Assembly: GCA_900759385.1 (NCBI GenBank)
Contig: CAAEUZ010000090.1
Span: 1-56,562 of the forward strand
Source: an uncultured Oscillospiraceae bacterium
Lineage (GTDB): Bacteria > Bacillota > Clostridia > Oscillospirales > Oscillospiraceae
Direction of reading: 5' to 3'
Length of the DNA: 56,562 nt
This document shows, piece after piece, positions 26,503 to 35,082 of the stretch; position 1 is the first letter of the stretch; each line of letters starts with the position of its first letter. A program made the position numbers and the translations under genes. The notes beneath the pieces are model-generated. The model worked only from the letters and a program-made list of their open reading frames with translations. It did no database searches and was not told the DNA's origin.

Positions 26503-29500
26503 TTATTTCACGTTCTCACAGAACCGCTGAAGCATCGCCGCCGCCTGGGCCCTGGTCGCAGTGCCCTGCGGCACCAGCGTGGACTCCGTTACACCGGTGA
26601 TGACGCCCTCGCCGCAAGCCCACTGCAGTGCGGACACGGCGTACTCGCTCACAGCGTCAAAGTCCGTAAAGCTGAGTATGTTAGTGCTCTCGCCTATAGA
26701 CACGTCATAGCCCTTGTACTGCGCGTAGCGGTACAGAATCGCCGCGAACTGCTCACGGGTCACATCAGCGCCTGGCGCAAACTCCGTGTCGCTCACGCCG
26801 TTGACGATGCCCTCGCTGGCCGCCCAGCGGACGGCCTCGGTGTACCACTCGCCCTCCGCCACGTCGGTGAACGGCAGCAGGTAATTCACCGCCGGCCCGC
26901 CGTCCAGGCGCCAGAGGATGGTCACCAGCTGTGCGCGGGTGACGGTGCCGTCCGGCGCAAAGCGCGCATCGCTCACGCCGTCCATCAGGCCGTTCTCGTA
27001 AACGTACACCACGCAGTCATAGAACCAGTCGCCGCTGTCCGCGTCGTCGAACGGCTCCCAGCCGGCGTAGACGGTTTTGTCTTTGTCCATGTAAATCTCG
27101 TCTATGCTGCCCGTGAAGTCCTCGTCCGGGTACCAGCCCGCGAAGTCAAAGCCGCTCCGCTCGCTCAGGTACTCGGTCAAATCAACCGTGGTGCCGGCGG
27201 GCACGCGCAGCTTGTCCAGCTCGCTGCCGCCGCGCGGCTCAAAGGTCAGCGTGACATACCGCGTGCCGGTGCCGCCGCCGGGGTTCCACGGCCAGTCCGG
27301 GTCAGGGTCAGGATCGGGGTCGTCGGAGGCCACTTCGCTGTGGAAATAGAAGCCGGAATCGACCGATTTGGTCACATCCGTGCTCGTGCTGAAGGGCGAA
27401 CCGTCGATTTCCGGCGCGGTCTGGGCGTCAACGCCCGACCAGGCCCTTATCTGCGTCTCCGCCGCAGGGTCGATTACAACGGTGCCGCCATTCAAATCCA
27501 TGCTGCCGATCGCGCCGGTTATGGTCACCGTGCCGCCGGTAATCAGCACATCCGCGCTGCCGTTGGCGGACGCGGCCATTGCCCCGGCAGAATTCGTGCC
27601 AGATGCCGTGTTGTGCAAAGCCAGGCCGTAGCTGGCCCGGGTATCCGGCGCACCGGTAAAGCTGCCGCCCTCGGCGGTAAGCTCTCCGCCATTGACGGTC
27701 AGCCCGGCTGCAGCGATGCCGACGCTGTTCGCGTTATCAGCGCCCGCGGCGGTCACTGTGCCGCTGTTGACAATTACTCTGGACGCCGCCAAGATACCGA
27801 CGCTGTTCTGCCCGGCCCCGCCGGCGGCATTCAGGCTGCCGGAACCGCTGACGGTTATATCGCCGCCGGCGTAGACGCCAAAGCTGAATGCTATTTCGTC
27901 CGTGCAGTCCGGCCCGGTGACGGTGTTCTCGCCGTTCAGCACTATTGTCAAACCGTTCTCACCGTAAATGGCCGCAGCTGCTTTGGTTTTATCATAACTA
28001 TCATACTCAAACTTATGCCCGGCGGTGACGTTCACGCCGTTTAGCGTCAGCGCAGTGCCGTCCCATTTGACGTTGTAGTTGCTCTCGTCGGCGCCATCGG
28101 CCGTGACGCTGCCGCTGCCGTCGTTAACAGCGTAAGCCGGCTCGCCATTAGCGCCGACGCTCAGTCCCACTCCGCCGACGTAGATGTCATAGTTGGTCGG
28201 AGGCTCGGGGCTGGGGCCTGACGCCCCTGTGCTGTGGAAGTATTTGGCGTCGGAGATGCGGTCGGTGATATCGCCATCATCAGGAATGTCAATGCTTACC
28301 GTGTCGTTTGCGTTCTCTCCGGCCTCTACCGCGATCGCCAAGCCGTCCTCCGGGTTAATGACGACGCTGTTATATGTGGCTATAGCAGCGTCTCTGCCCG
28401 TGGCCGTTACCTCGCCGCCGGAGATGGTGAGGTCATCTACATCGAGGCCGAAGCTCTCCTTACCCGTGCCTTTAGCCTCGCCTCCAGCAGCGTTGAGCAT
28501 ACCCCCGGAAATTTCAAGGTCCGCGTCGGCATAAATGCCGCTGCTGTAAGCGTAGCTGCCGCTCCCGGCAGCGGTAGCATCACCGCCAGTGGCCGTTACC
28601 TTGCCGCCGGAGATGGTGACATCAACGGCGTTAATACCCTCACTGCAGGCGTCTGCACCTTCGCCGTTGGCTGTGGCCGAGCCGCCCTCGGCCGTTACCT
28701 CACCGTCGGTGATTTTGATTTCAAAAGCATTAATACCATAGCTTTCCGCGTCATTGCTGCCGGACGTGGCCGTGCCGCCCTTGGCCGTTACCTCACCGTC
28801 GGTGATTTTGATTTCAAAAGCATTAATACCATAGCTTTTCGCGTCATGGCTGACGGACGTGGCCGTGCCGCCGGTGACGTTCAGTGTGCCGCCGCCGGAG
28901 ATGGTGAACATGGTATTTACCTCACCGCGGATGCCGTAGCTCCAGCCATCCTGCGTGTTGCTCGGCCCGGTGACGGTGTTCTCGCCCACCAGCACAATGG
29001 AAACGCTGTCATCCGGCTCAGAACTGCTCAGCCACGTGTAGATAGCGGCGCTTTTATACGCGCCCTGCGTTATTTTCGCGTTGTTCAGCGTCAGGGTGCT
29101 GCCGTCCCACTTGATGTTGTAGTTGTCGTCATCCGGCACAGTCTCAAGGAGGTGCACCTCGCCGTTGACCGTTGTCGCGTAAGCGGGAGCATCCTCGCTG
29201 CCGCTCAGGCCCACGCCGCCAACGTAGATTTCATGCTCGGGCAGAGTAATGGTGATTTTTAGGTATTTATCTGTACGATTTTCATAGTCACCTTCATCTT
29301 TGACTTCAATCGCACCCAAGCCGCCCTTATTCTCGCCAGCCATGACCTCAACTTCCGCGACCGTGGCGGCGGGATAAATTCTGTAGTTGTCATTGCCGGT
29401 GTTAACGCCAACGGCCTGAGTCCCGCCCCAAGCTGTGACCGTACCGCCGGATATGCTGACACCTGCATTAAAGCTGTTTCCACAGAGGCCGTAGCTTTTT

Positions 29501-30522
29501 GCGCCGTCCGTGACTTCGCCGCCCGTGGCCGTGACCGTGCCGCCCGTGGCCGTGACCTCGCCGCCGGATATGCTGATACCGGTAGGCACACCTCCGCTGC
29601 TGCCGTAGATGCCGCAGCTGACAGCTTCGTCCGATGAGACCTTTCCGCCCGTGGCTGTGACGTTGCCGCCGGTGATGGTCACTCCGGTTTTGCCACTTTC
29701 ATCTTTAACGGTTTTATATGTGCCGCAGATGCCGTAGCTGCTGCCGCCGGCCTCGCCGCCGATCGCTTCGACCGTACCGCCGCTTATGTTGACGCTGCCA
29801 TCATCTGCACAGATGCCGCAGCTGTCGCCGCCGGCCTCGCTGCCCGTCGCTTCGACCGTACCGCCGCTTATGGTGACGATGCCTTCATATGCTTGGATGC
29901 CGTAGCTGCTGCCGCCGGCCTCGCCGCCGGTCGCGGTGACGTCGGCATCCTCAACTGTTACATCACCGCCCGCATAGATGCCATAGCTGGATTTATATTC
30001 GGCCTCGCCGCCGCGGGCGGTGACGGTGGCACCCTCAACTGTGACATTACCGCCCGCGTAAATGCCATAGCTGGCGTCATCTATGGCATTACCGCCGCTG
30101 ACCGCCAAAGTTCCGCTGCCGCTTATGGTGATGTCGCCTTTAGATTCAATGCCGCGGCTGCTCCCGGGAGAGTTCGTTCTGGTAACAGTATTGGCGCCCA
30201 TCAGCTCAATCTTCAGGTTGCCGGTGCAGGAGATGGCAGCTCTGCTATCAACACCCTCATCGTATATAATTTTCGCACCGTTGAGCGTCAGAGTCTCGCC
30301 GTCCCACCTGATGTTCCAAGGGTCTGTGTCGGGATTAATAGGGGTAATTGCACCCGTTTCCGCGTCCGTCGTGGCGTAGGCAGGATTGTCCTTGCTGCCC
30401 GGCACATAATATCCGCCGATTGAGATAGACACCCCATCCTCATCCGCCGCCAATGCAGCTGCGGGGAGCAGAGACACTATCAGGCACAGGCACATAAGCG
30501 CCGCGAAAAGTCGTTTTCTCAT
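26503..30522 (-). CDS. Large SLH-anchored three-module repeat surface protein
   Basis: 1339-residue exported protein. It has a signal peptide (1-25, ending AAALAA) and three tandem modules, about 27-428, 429-776 and 777-1070. Each module opens with a block such as YVGGVGLS, PAYA and NYNIKWDGSTLTLNNAKI, then runs into many repeats of the type ISGGTVTATGG, which should stack as a right-handed beta-helix. A Flg_new/InlB-B-type repeat is at about 1088-1159 (RYVTLTFEPRGGSELDKL, ending YAGW). Three SLH domains (about 1160-1339) should bind secondary wall polysaccharide. The role is unknown; adhesion or surface coat is plausible. It overlaps the upstream small membrane gene by 4 nt. Confidence 0.88.
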   Translation of the reverse strand: MRKRLFAALMCLCLIVSLLPAAALAADEDGVSISIGGYYVPGSKDNPAYATTDAETGAITPINPDTDPWNIRWDGETLTLNGAKIIYDEGVDSRAAISCTGNLKIELMGANTVTRTNSPGSSRGIESKGDITISGSGTLAVSGGNAIDDASYGIYAGGNVTVEGATVTARGGEAEYKSSYGIYAGGDVTVEDADVTATGGEAGGSSYGIQAYEGIVTISGGTVEATGSEAGGDSCGICADDGSVNISGGTVEAIGGEAGGSSYGICGTYKTVKDESGKTGVTITGGNVTATGGKVSSDEAVSCGIYGSSGGVPTGISISGGEVTATGGTVTATGGEVTDGAKSYGLCGNSFNAGVSISGGTVTAWGGTQAVGVNTGNDNYRIYPAATVAEVEVMAGENKGGLGAIEVKDEGDYENRTDKYLKITITLPEHEIYVGGVGLSGSEDAPAYATTVNGEVHLLETVPDDDNYNIKWDGSTLTLNNAKITQGAYKSAAIYTWLSSSEPDDSVSIVLVGENTVTGPSNTQDGWSYGIRGEVNTMFTISGGGTLNVTGGTATSVSHDAKSYGINAFEIKITDGEVTAKGGTATSGSNDAESYGINAFEIKITDGEVTAEGGSATANGEGADACSEGINAVDVTISGGKVTATGGDATAAGSGSYAYSSGIYADADLEISGGMLNAAGGEAKGTGKESFGLDVDDLTISGGEVTATGRDAAIATYNSVVINPEDGLAIAVEAGENANDTVSIDIPDDGDITDRISDAKYFHSTGASGPSPEPPTNYDIYVGGVGLSVGANGEPAYAVNDGSGSVTADGADESNYNVKWDGTALTLNGVNVTAGHKFEYDSYDKTKAAAAIYGENGLTIVLNGENTVTGPDCTDEIAFSFGVYAGGDITVSGSGSLNAAGGAGQNSVGILAASRVIVNSGTVTAAGADNANSVGIAAAGLTVNGGELTAEGGSFTGAPDTRASYGLALHNTASGTNSAGAMAASANGSADVLITGGTVTITGAIGSMDLNGGTVVIDPAAETQIRAWSGVDAQTAPEIDGSPFSTSTDVTKSVDSGFYFHSEVASDDPDPDPDPDWPWNPGGGTGTRYVTLTFEPRGGSELDKLRVPAGTTVDLTEYLSERSGFDFAGWYPDEDFTGSIDEIYMDKDKTVYAGWEPFDDADSGDWFYDCVVYVYENGLMDGVSDARFAPDGTVTRAQLVTILWRLDGGPAVNYLLPFTDVAEGEWYTEAVRWAASEGIVNGVSDTEFAPGADVTREQFAAILYRYAQYKGYDVSIGESTNILSFTDFDAVSEYAVSALQWACGEGVITGVTESTLVPQGTATRAQAAAMLQRFCENVK
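28690..28872 (-). repeat. 93-bp tandem duplication inside the surface protein gene
   Basis: Copies at about 28690-28779 and 28783-28872 differ at only a few bases and encode a repeated 31-residue unit including SYGINAFEIKITDGEVTA. Confidence 0.85.
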
Positions 30523-30845
30523 TTTCCGTTTTCCTCCTCCAGGTCTTGCCTTTTTTCTCTATTCCGGTACTTCATGCACAGCGCCGTGACTATCACCGCC
30601 ACGGTGAATGACACGACGCCGACCAGTACGTAGCCTCCCGCGCCGTCATACAGCAGCATGGTGCCGTACATCCCCTGCTCCATGGCCGGCGCACCGCCCG
30701 TCACCGCACTCAGCGCCCTGACAAGCGACGCCGCCAAAAGCAGACACAGAGCGGACAGCGCCCCGATGGCGCGTTTTTCCCGCCTGCGCCGCAGCTGCCG
30801 TACGCGCACCTTCACCCGGGCTACCCGGGCCGACGTGTCGTACAT
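30519..30845 (-). CDS. Small two-pass membrane protein upstream of the SLH gene
   Basis: 108-residue protein I do not recognise. A strongly basic N-terminus (VRQLRRRREKR) precedes a membrane segment (about 26-48), then an outside loop of about 25 residues, a second segment (about 72-92) and a charged tail. Its stop overlaps the surface protein start as ATGA, so the two are translated together. GAAGGAGGTCACATGG precedes its ATG. It may help export or assembly of the surface protein. Confidence 0.75.
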   Translation of the reverse strand: MYDTSARVARVKVRVRQLRRRREKRAIGALSALCLLLAASLVRALSAVTGGAPAMEQGMYGTMLLYDGAGGYVLVGVVSFTVAVIVTALCMKYRNREKRQDLEEENGK

Positions 30846-30965
30846 CCATGTGACCTCCTTCCCGAAATGGTTCTGTTACTATAGGTACATTTGCCGGGGA
30901 AAACTCTCAGTCCGGACAGAAATTTTTTTAAAAAACTTTTGCGCCGCCCTCCGGCCCGGAAAAAC

Positions 30966-30996
30966 CGCGGGCCCCTTTTGTGGCGCGGCCCGCGGA
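30966..30996 (-). terminator. Leftward terminator downstream of the guaA site
   Basis: CCGCGGGCC and GGCCCGCGG pair over 9 bp; on the minus strand TTTTT follows. The gap 30846-31314 holds this hairpin, the stranded guaA terminator, the left attachment site and the element's left-end repeats; I see no gene in it. Confidence 0.65.
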
Positions 30997-31073
30997 CGTG
31001 ACGGTTAGCTTCCTCCCCCCCAGTTCATCCGCCTCCGCCCACCACCGCCAGCAGCCAGCCCAAATAAAAAAAT

Positions 31074-31106
31074 AACCGCAAGCCCCCAATAAAAAGGCTC
31101 GCGGTT
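31074..31106 (-). terminator. Original guaA terminator, displaced by the element
   Basis: Minus strand: AACCGCGAGCC and GGCTTGCGGTT form an 11-bp stem with one G-T pair, followed by ATTTTTTTATTT. It lies 24 nt beyond the left copy of the guaA end sequence and so once terminated guaA. Confidence 0.8.
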
Positions 31107-31130
31107 ATCACGATTAATATCCACTTTTCG

Positions 31131-31143
31131 CTTATTCCCACTC
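31131..31143. repeat. Left attachment site (guaA 3'-end duplicate)
   Basis: CTTATTCCCACTC, identical to 41160-41172. Its complement encodes the last residues Glu-Trp-Glu and the stop of guaA plus one base. Confidence 0.85.
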
Positions 31144-31245
31144 AAGTCACGGCGCAGTATTCATCGTGAATATACGCACTTTTAATTCGCTTTTTACGCA
31201 TTTAATCCACCTTATCTGTCTTATACACGACGTCCGCGGAATTTT

Positions 31246-31263
31246 TGTAGCCAAAGTGTAGCC
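31246..31263. repeat. Paired TGTAGCC repeats near the left end
   Basis: TGTAGCC at 31246-31252 and 31257-31263, an 11-bp period, mirrored by a similar pair near the right end. Candidate integrase arm sites. Confidence 0.55.
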
Positions 31264-31314
31264 ACTCGAATTCACCTCAAAACCAGCCGAAATTACTGCA
31301 AAGGAGTAAGTACC

Positions 31315-31491
31315 ATGAGCAAACTCATATCCCGCGAGTTTAACATTGACACCGCCTGCGTCGAGCTGCGCTATGCCGGTGGTAGCGGCATAAATATCTA
31401 CTGTCCAGGTGTTGAGGACAGCTTCGACGCCACGCCGGCCATGCGCACTGAGATGGACCGGCTTATAGTATGCAGGGATGGTACTGTATGA
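31315..31491 (+). CDS. DUF6061-like small protein, short
   Basis: 58-residue ORF with AAGGAGTAAGTACC before the ATG. Its start MSKLISREFNIDTACVELRY and the later RTEMDRLIV resemble DUF6061 proteins, which are common on Firmicute integrative elements and are usually around 80 residues. The usual C-terminal third is absent, so it may be a shortened relict. The function of the family is unknown. Confidence 0.6.
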   Translation: MSKLISREFNIDTACVELRYAGGSGINIYCPGVEDSFDATPAMRTEMDRLIVCRDGTV

Positions 31492-31592
31492 TATGTTGGA
31501 GGGATGTCTCAGAGGAACATCAGGAATACACAGCTTAGATAGTTAGTCTCAGCGCAAGGGTTTTGCCCTTGTAAGGAGCCGCAGCGACGCAA

Positions 31593-31624
31593 AACATCCC
31601 GGATGCTCAGGCACCCGGGATGTT
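31593..31624. terminator. Terminator between the DUF6061-like ORF and lacI
   Basis: AACATCCCGG and CCGGGATGTT form a 10-bp stem. It lies between two convergent genes and probably serves both. A weaker hairpin, CAAGGG-TTTT-GCCCTTG, lies just upstream. Confidence 0.6.
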
Positions 31625-31676
31625 AAACGCACATACATGGTAACTATGTATAGAAGTGCACCCTTGCGCGCCGACG

Positions 31677-32675
31677 TCAAATCAGGTGGGTGCTTTTTCC
31701 TACAATCAGGCTCGGCAGGGTGGTAAAACTCTGAACTCGCAGCTCGGGCTTTTTCAGTTCCTGCAAAAGCTGCTTTGCGGCCACGCGACCCATGTCGCGC
31801 ACGTCTATCTGCACCAGAGTCGGTTCGGGCACAATGAGCGGGCTGTACGGGTAACGGTCAAAAGTTATAAGCTGCACGCCGTCAGGGATACTCACTCCGA
31901 GCTCATGCGCCGCCTCGGCGAAGGCAAAGGCGAGCAGGTTGCTGCTGCACACCACGGCATCCGGCCTGTCCGGAGCCGTCAGCAGCTCCAAAGCGGCGGC
32001 GCGCCCAGATTGCAGCGTGCCGTCCGTGTGCTTTATCCAGTTCTCGCGATATTCGCAGCCATTCTCCTCCGCAGCGGCGCGGAAGCCCGCAAGACGCTCA
32101 TTGGATATGTCATCCGTCTCCAGCGCGCCGATAAAAGCCACGTCACGGCAGCCGCACCCTGAGAGGTGCTCGACCGCGATACGCCCTCCGAGGGCGTTGT
32201 CCGTATCAACCCAGTTTATGCGCGTGTCGCTCGGATGGCCTATCACTATGTGGGGGAATTTCCGGGTGACAAGGAGCTGATGGATTGGCTTTGTCAGCGC
32301 GCCGCCATGGACTATGAGCCCATCTGCGGCTCGCGACAGCATTATCTGCTCCACATCCGTAATCGTCGCGTCCAGCAGCATCAGGCTGTACCCTTTTTTG
32401 CTCAGTGCCTCCTGAACCCCGCACATGATGTCAAAAAGGTGCGGATTGGTGTACGGCTCAAACTCTTCGAGCTTGGCCAAGAAAGCGATGCAGCGCGCGC
32501 TTTTCCTGGCAAGCCCAGCAGCGCGGCTGTTTGGGGCATACTCAAGCCGCCGCATTATTTCCTTTACCCTCAGCGTTGTCGCCTCGGATATACCGGGCAT
32601 GTCGTTTATTACCCTGCTGACGGTGGAAATACTGACCCCGGCTTCACGGGCGACGTCTTTAATGGTAACTGGCAT
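31677..32675 (-). CDS. LacI-family regulator of the maltodextrin operon
   Basis: 332-residue repressor. The N-terminal helix-turn-helix and hinge read VTIKDVAREAGVSISTVSRV and continue INDMPGISE; a periplasmic-binding-protein-like sugar sensor fills the rest. I choose the ATG at 32675 (MPVTIKD) because GGAGGG sits 6 nt before it; the ATG two codons earlier is too close. It is divergent from the importer operon, and perfect or near-perfect LacI-type operators lie in the gap at 32697-32716 and 32829-32844, so it should control both itself and the importer. The inducer is probably a maltodextrin. Confidence 0.88.
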   Translation of the reverse strand: MPVTIKDVAREAGVSISTVSRVINDMPGISEATTLRVKEIMRRLEYAPNSRAAGLARKSARCIAFLAKLEEFEPYTNPHLFDIMCGVQEALSKKGYSLMLLDATITDVEQIMLSRAADGLIVHGGALTKPIHQLLVTRKFPHIVIGHPSDTRINWVDTDNALGGRIAVEHLSGCGCRDVAFIGALETDDISNERLAGFRAAAEENGCEYRENWIKHTDGTLQSGRAAALELLTAPDRPDAVVCSSNLLAFAFAEAAHELGVSIPDGVQLITFDRYPYSPLIVPEPTLVQIDVRDMGRVAAKQLLQELKKPELRVQSFTTLPSLIVGKSTHLI

Positions 32676-32696
32676 TTTCATCCCTCCACAGCATTA

Positions 32697-32716
32697 TAGT
32701 ATAACGTTTTCATAAA
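32697..32716. promoter_or_regulatory. LacI-type operator over the regulator's own promoter
   Basis: Imperfect palindrome centred on AACGTT (TATAACGTTTTCATA), 21 nt upstream of the lacI start and over its -10 region, consistent with autoregulation. Confidence 0.6.
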
Positions 32717-32744
32717 TAAATCAAGAGAAATATTGCAATTTCTA

Positions 32745-32773
32745 TTGACTTACACAAATATTGTAGTTATACT
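32745..32773 (+). promoter_or_regulatory. Promoter of the maltodextrin importer operon
   Basis: -35 TTGACT (32745-32750), a 17-bp spacer, -10 TATACT (32768-32773). Transcription should start near 32780. Confidence 0.8.
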
Positions 32774-32828
32774 TCAAATCAAGAGGTGCGTATTGTACAA
32801 GTTTTTCGCTTATAGCAAGCATTATCTA

Positions 32829-32844
32829 AGTAAAACGTTTTACT
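32829..32844. promoter_or_regulatory. Perfect LacI-type operator downstream of the promoter
   Basis: AGTAAAACGTTTTACT, a perfect 16-bp palindrome with the CG centre typical of LacI operators, about 50 nt after the predicted transcription start and 28 nt before the lipoprotein start. Confidence 0.8.
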
Positions 32845-32871
32845 ATATTGATCAGAACGGAGGATGAAAAA

Positions 32872-34140
32872 ATGAAGAAATTCCTTGCCATACTGCTCAG
32901 CGCCCTGATGCTTATGACACTGCTCGCAGCCTGCGGAACCTCAAACGAACCCAGCGGTGAGAGCGCCGCGCCCGCATCGGAAGCGCCGGAGTCGGAAACG
33001 CCGGCTGAACCCGTAGAGCTTACAGTCTGGCACGACAACGACGAAGCCCTCATGCAGGCGATGGCCGACGCCGCAAACGCAAAGCTCGAGGGGACGGGTG
33101 TGACGCTTACCTTTGAAAAGCGCACCGGCCTTTCCGACCAGCTCAAGCTCTACGGCGGCGACGCGGCCAACGGCCCCGACATGTACCTCTGGGCGCATGA
33201 CAGTCTCGGCACATTTGTGGCGATGGACATTCTCGAACCGCTCACTAACCTCATTGACGAGAGTGTACTTGCCGACGACCTGCCGCTGACCGTTGAAGCC
33301 GGTCAGATAGACGGCACTCAGTACCTGCTCCCCGTGTACTTCGAGACTCTGCTCTTCCTCTACAACAAGGACCTCTGGCAGGGCGACATACCCGCGACGA
33401 CCGAGGAGCTATATGAGTACATGGTAGCAAACACAGATACCGCCGCCGGTACATACGCAGTCGTCAACCAGCACTCGACTTCGTATAACGTCTCGCCCTT
33501 TATAAACGGTTTCGGCGGGTACATACTCGACGATGATGGCAACCCGGGACTCAACGACCCCAAAACCATCGAGGCTGTGGAGTACAACAAGAAATTCGCC
33601 GACCTGGAAGCCGACGGAGATTACAACACTGTCACGACCCTCTTCAATGAGGGCAAGGCTCAGGCCATAATCGGCGGGCCTTGGCTCGTCGCTGGGATTC
33701 GTGCCGCTGGCATTGACCTCGGTGTGGCGTCGCTCTCCGACATGACTCTTCCCAACGGAGAGCCGCTGGCCCCCTTCTCCGGCGTCCAGGGCATCGGCGT
33801 CATGAAAGTAGCCGCGGAGACGAAGGGCGACGCGATTGCGCTGGCTCTTGAGGCTCTCGCTTCGCCCGAGGTGGGCACCGCCCTCGCGAAGGCCGGTGGA
33901 TGCGCCCCGGCGAACTCGCTCTCTTATGATGACCCGGACGTTGCTGCCGACGAGATAATAGCGGCGATTGAGCACACGGCAGATACCGCCCAACCCATGC
34001 CTAACGCTGCAGAGATGAACGTTATGTGGGGTCCGGTTGACAGCATGCTTGCCGCTGTCAACAAAAACGGCCAGGACGCGGCGTCTGCTGCTGAGGAAGC
34101 TCAGGCCGCGGCTCTTCAGGCCATAGCGGATATGCAGTGA
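32872..34140 (+). CDS. Maltose/maltodextrin-type ABC substrate-binding lipoprotein
   Basis: 422-residue extracellular binding protein of cluster 1 (MalE-like). A signal peptide ends in the lipobox LLAACG, giving Cys at about residue 23. After a Ser/Pro/Glu-rich linker the mature fold begins ELTVWHDND. Typical blocks include GPDMYLWAHDSLG, LLPVYFETLLFLYNKDLW and FNEGKAQAIIGGPW. GGAGGATGAAAAA precedes the ATG at 32872. It is the first gene of the importer operon, under the LacI-type operator. Maltodextrin is inferred from the family and the GH13 partner, not proven. Confidence 0.9.
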   Translation: MKKFLAILLSALMLMTLLAACGTSNEPSGESAAPASEAPESETPAEPVELTVWHDNDEALMQAMADAANAKLEGTGVTLTFEKRTGLSDQLKLYGGDAANGPDMYLWAHDSLGTFVAMDILEPLTNLIDESVLADDLPLTVEAGQIDGTQYLLPVYFETLLFLYNKDLWQGDIPATTEELYEYMVANTDTAAGTYAVVNQHSTSYNVSPFINGFGGYILDDDGNPGLNDPKTIEAVEYNKKFADLEADGDYNTVTTLFNEGKAQAIIGGPWLVAGIRAAGIDLGVASLSDMTLPNGEPLAPFSGVQGIGVMKVAAETKGDAIALALEALASPEVGTALAKAGGCAPANSLSYDDPDVAADEIIAAIEHTADTAQPMPNAAEMNVMWGPVDSMLAAVNKNGQDAASAAEEAQAAALQAIADMQ

Positions 34141-34195
34141 GAATGGATGAATTAAGGGGCGGCGGCTTCGCCGCCCCATTTTTGGAGGCCTTGCC

Positions 34196-35080
34196 ATGAG
34201 CCTTAGACGCAAATTGAAGCCCTGGTGCTGGTGCGTACCGGCGGTGCTGCTCATACTCATCATCATCGTCTTTCCCATCATCTACACCGGGTACATTTCA
34301 CTTACCAATATGAACCTCTATCACTGGCAGGACTACGAGGTGATAGGGCTGGACAACTATGCCCGCGCGCTTTTCAAGTTTGACTCAGGATTTCTGTCCG
34401 CTCTTGGTACGACGCTGCTCTGGACCGTGCTCAACATGGTCATACAGCTTGCGCTGGGCTTTCTCATAGCCCTGGGGCTCAACGCACCCAAGCTGAAGCT
34501 CAGCCGATTGTACAAGACGCTACTGATGGTGCCCTGGGCGATGCCGGCGTATATTTCCATCCTGCTTTGGCGCGTAGGAATGTTCAACACCGAACTCGGT
34601 CTGCTAAACAAGTGGATCACGGCGTTGGGATTTGAAAAGGTGGACTTCCTCGCTACCAACGGCATAGCCTTTGTGTCCTGTCTCGTGCTCAATCTCTGGA
34701 TGGCGCTGCCGTTTATGATTTCCACGATCGACGGAGCTCTGCAGAGCGTTGACCGCAGCTTGTATGAGAGCGCCACGCTCGACGGCGCAGGATTCTGGAC
34801 ACGCACATGGAAAATAACAATTCCAAGTATACGGCCCGTAATAGCCCCTGCCGCCGTTATGACGACGTTCATAACTTTTAAACAGTTCGATATCATCTAT
34901 CTGCTCACGCAGCAGCGCGGCTACATGACCGGCGCGACGCTTAACACAGTGATAACCTACGTCCACCAGAACGCCTTCGTCTCGAACAATTACGGCCTGT
35001 CCAGCGCAGTGAGCATGCTGCTCTTCGTGATTATAATCATCTTCTCGCTGGCCACCAACCGAAGCCTGAGGGAGGACTGA
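34196..35080 (+). CDS. Sugar ABC transporter permease, MalF-like
   Basis: 294-residue inner-membrane subunit with six predicted membrane segments. The EAA loop that docks to the ATPase reads LYESATLDGAGFWTRTWKIT and continues IPSIRPV. It begins after a GC-rich spacer (GGCGGCGGCTTCGCCGCC) that can fold into a hairpin between the lipoprotein and permease genes; this often serves to raise binding-protein over permease levels. The stop is 2 nt before the second permease. Confidence 0.92.
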   Translation: MSLRRKLKPWCWCVPAVLLILIIIVFPIIYTGYISLTNMNLYHWQDYEVIGLDNYARALFKFDSGFLSALGTTLLWTVLNMVIQLALGFLIALGLNAPKLKLSRLYKTLLMVPWAMPAYISILLWRVGMFNTELGLLNKWITALGFEKVDFLATNGIAFVSCLVLNLWMALPFMISTIDGALQSVDRSLYESATLDGAGFWTRTWKITIPSIRPVIAPAAVMTTFITFKQFDIIYLLTQQRGYMTGATLNTVITYVHQNAFVSNNYGLSSAVSMLLFVIIIIFSLATNRSLRED

Positions 35081-35082
35081 GC

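Noticed and set aside
28690..29950. CRISPR-like short repeats
   Set aside because: The repeats are in frame, degenerate and encode the ISGG rungs of the surface protein; there are no unique spacers and no cas genes.
31001..31143. Short leftward ORFs near the left attachment site, including one ending LAVVGGGG
   Set aside because: They run through the guaA terminator stem and its T-tract, which alone explains the hydrophobic residues; no ribosome binding site is present.
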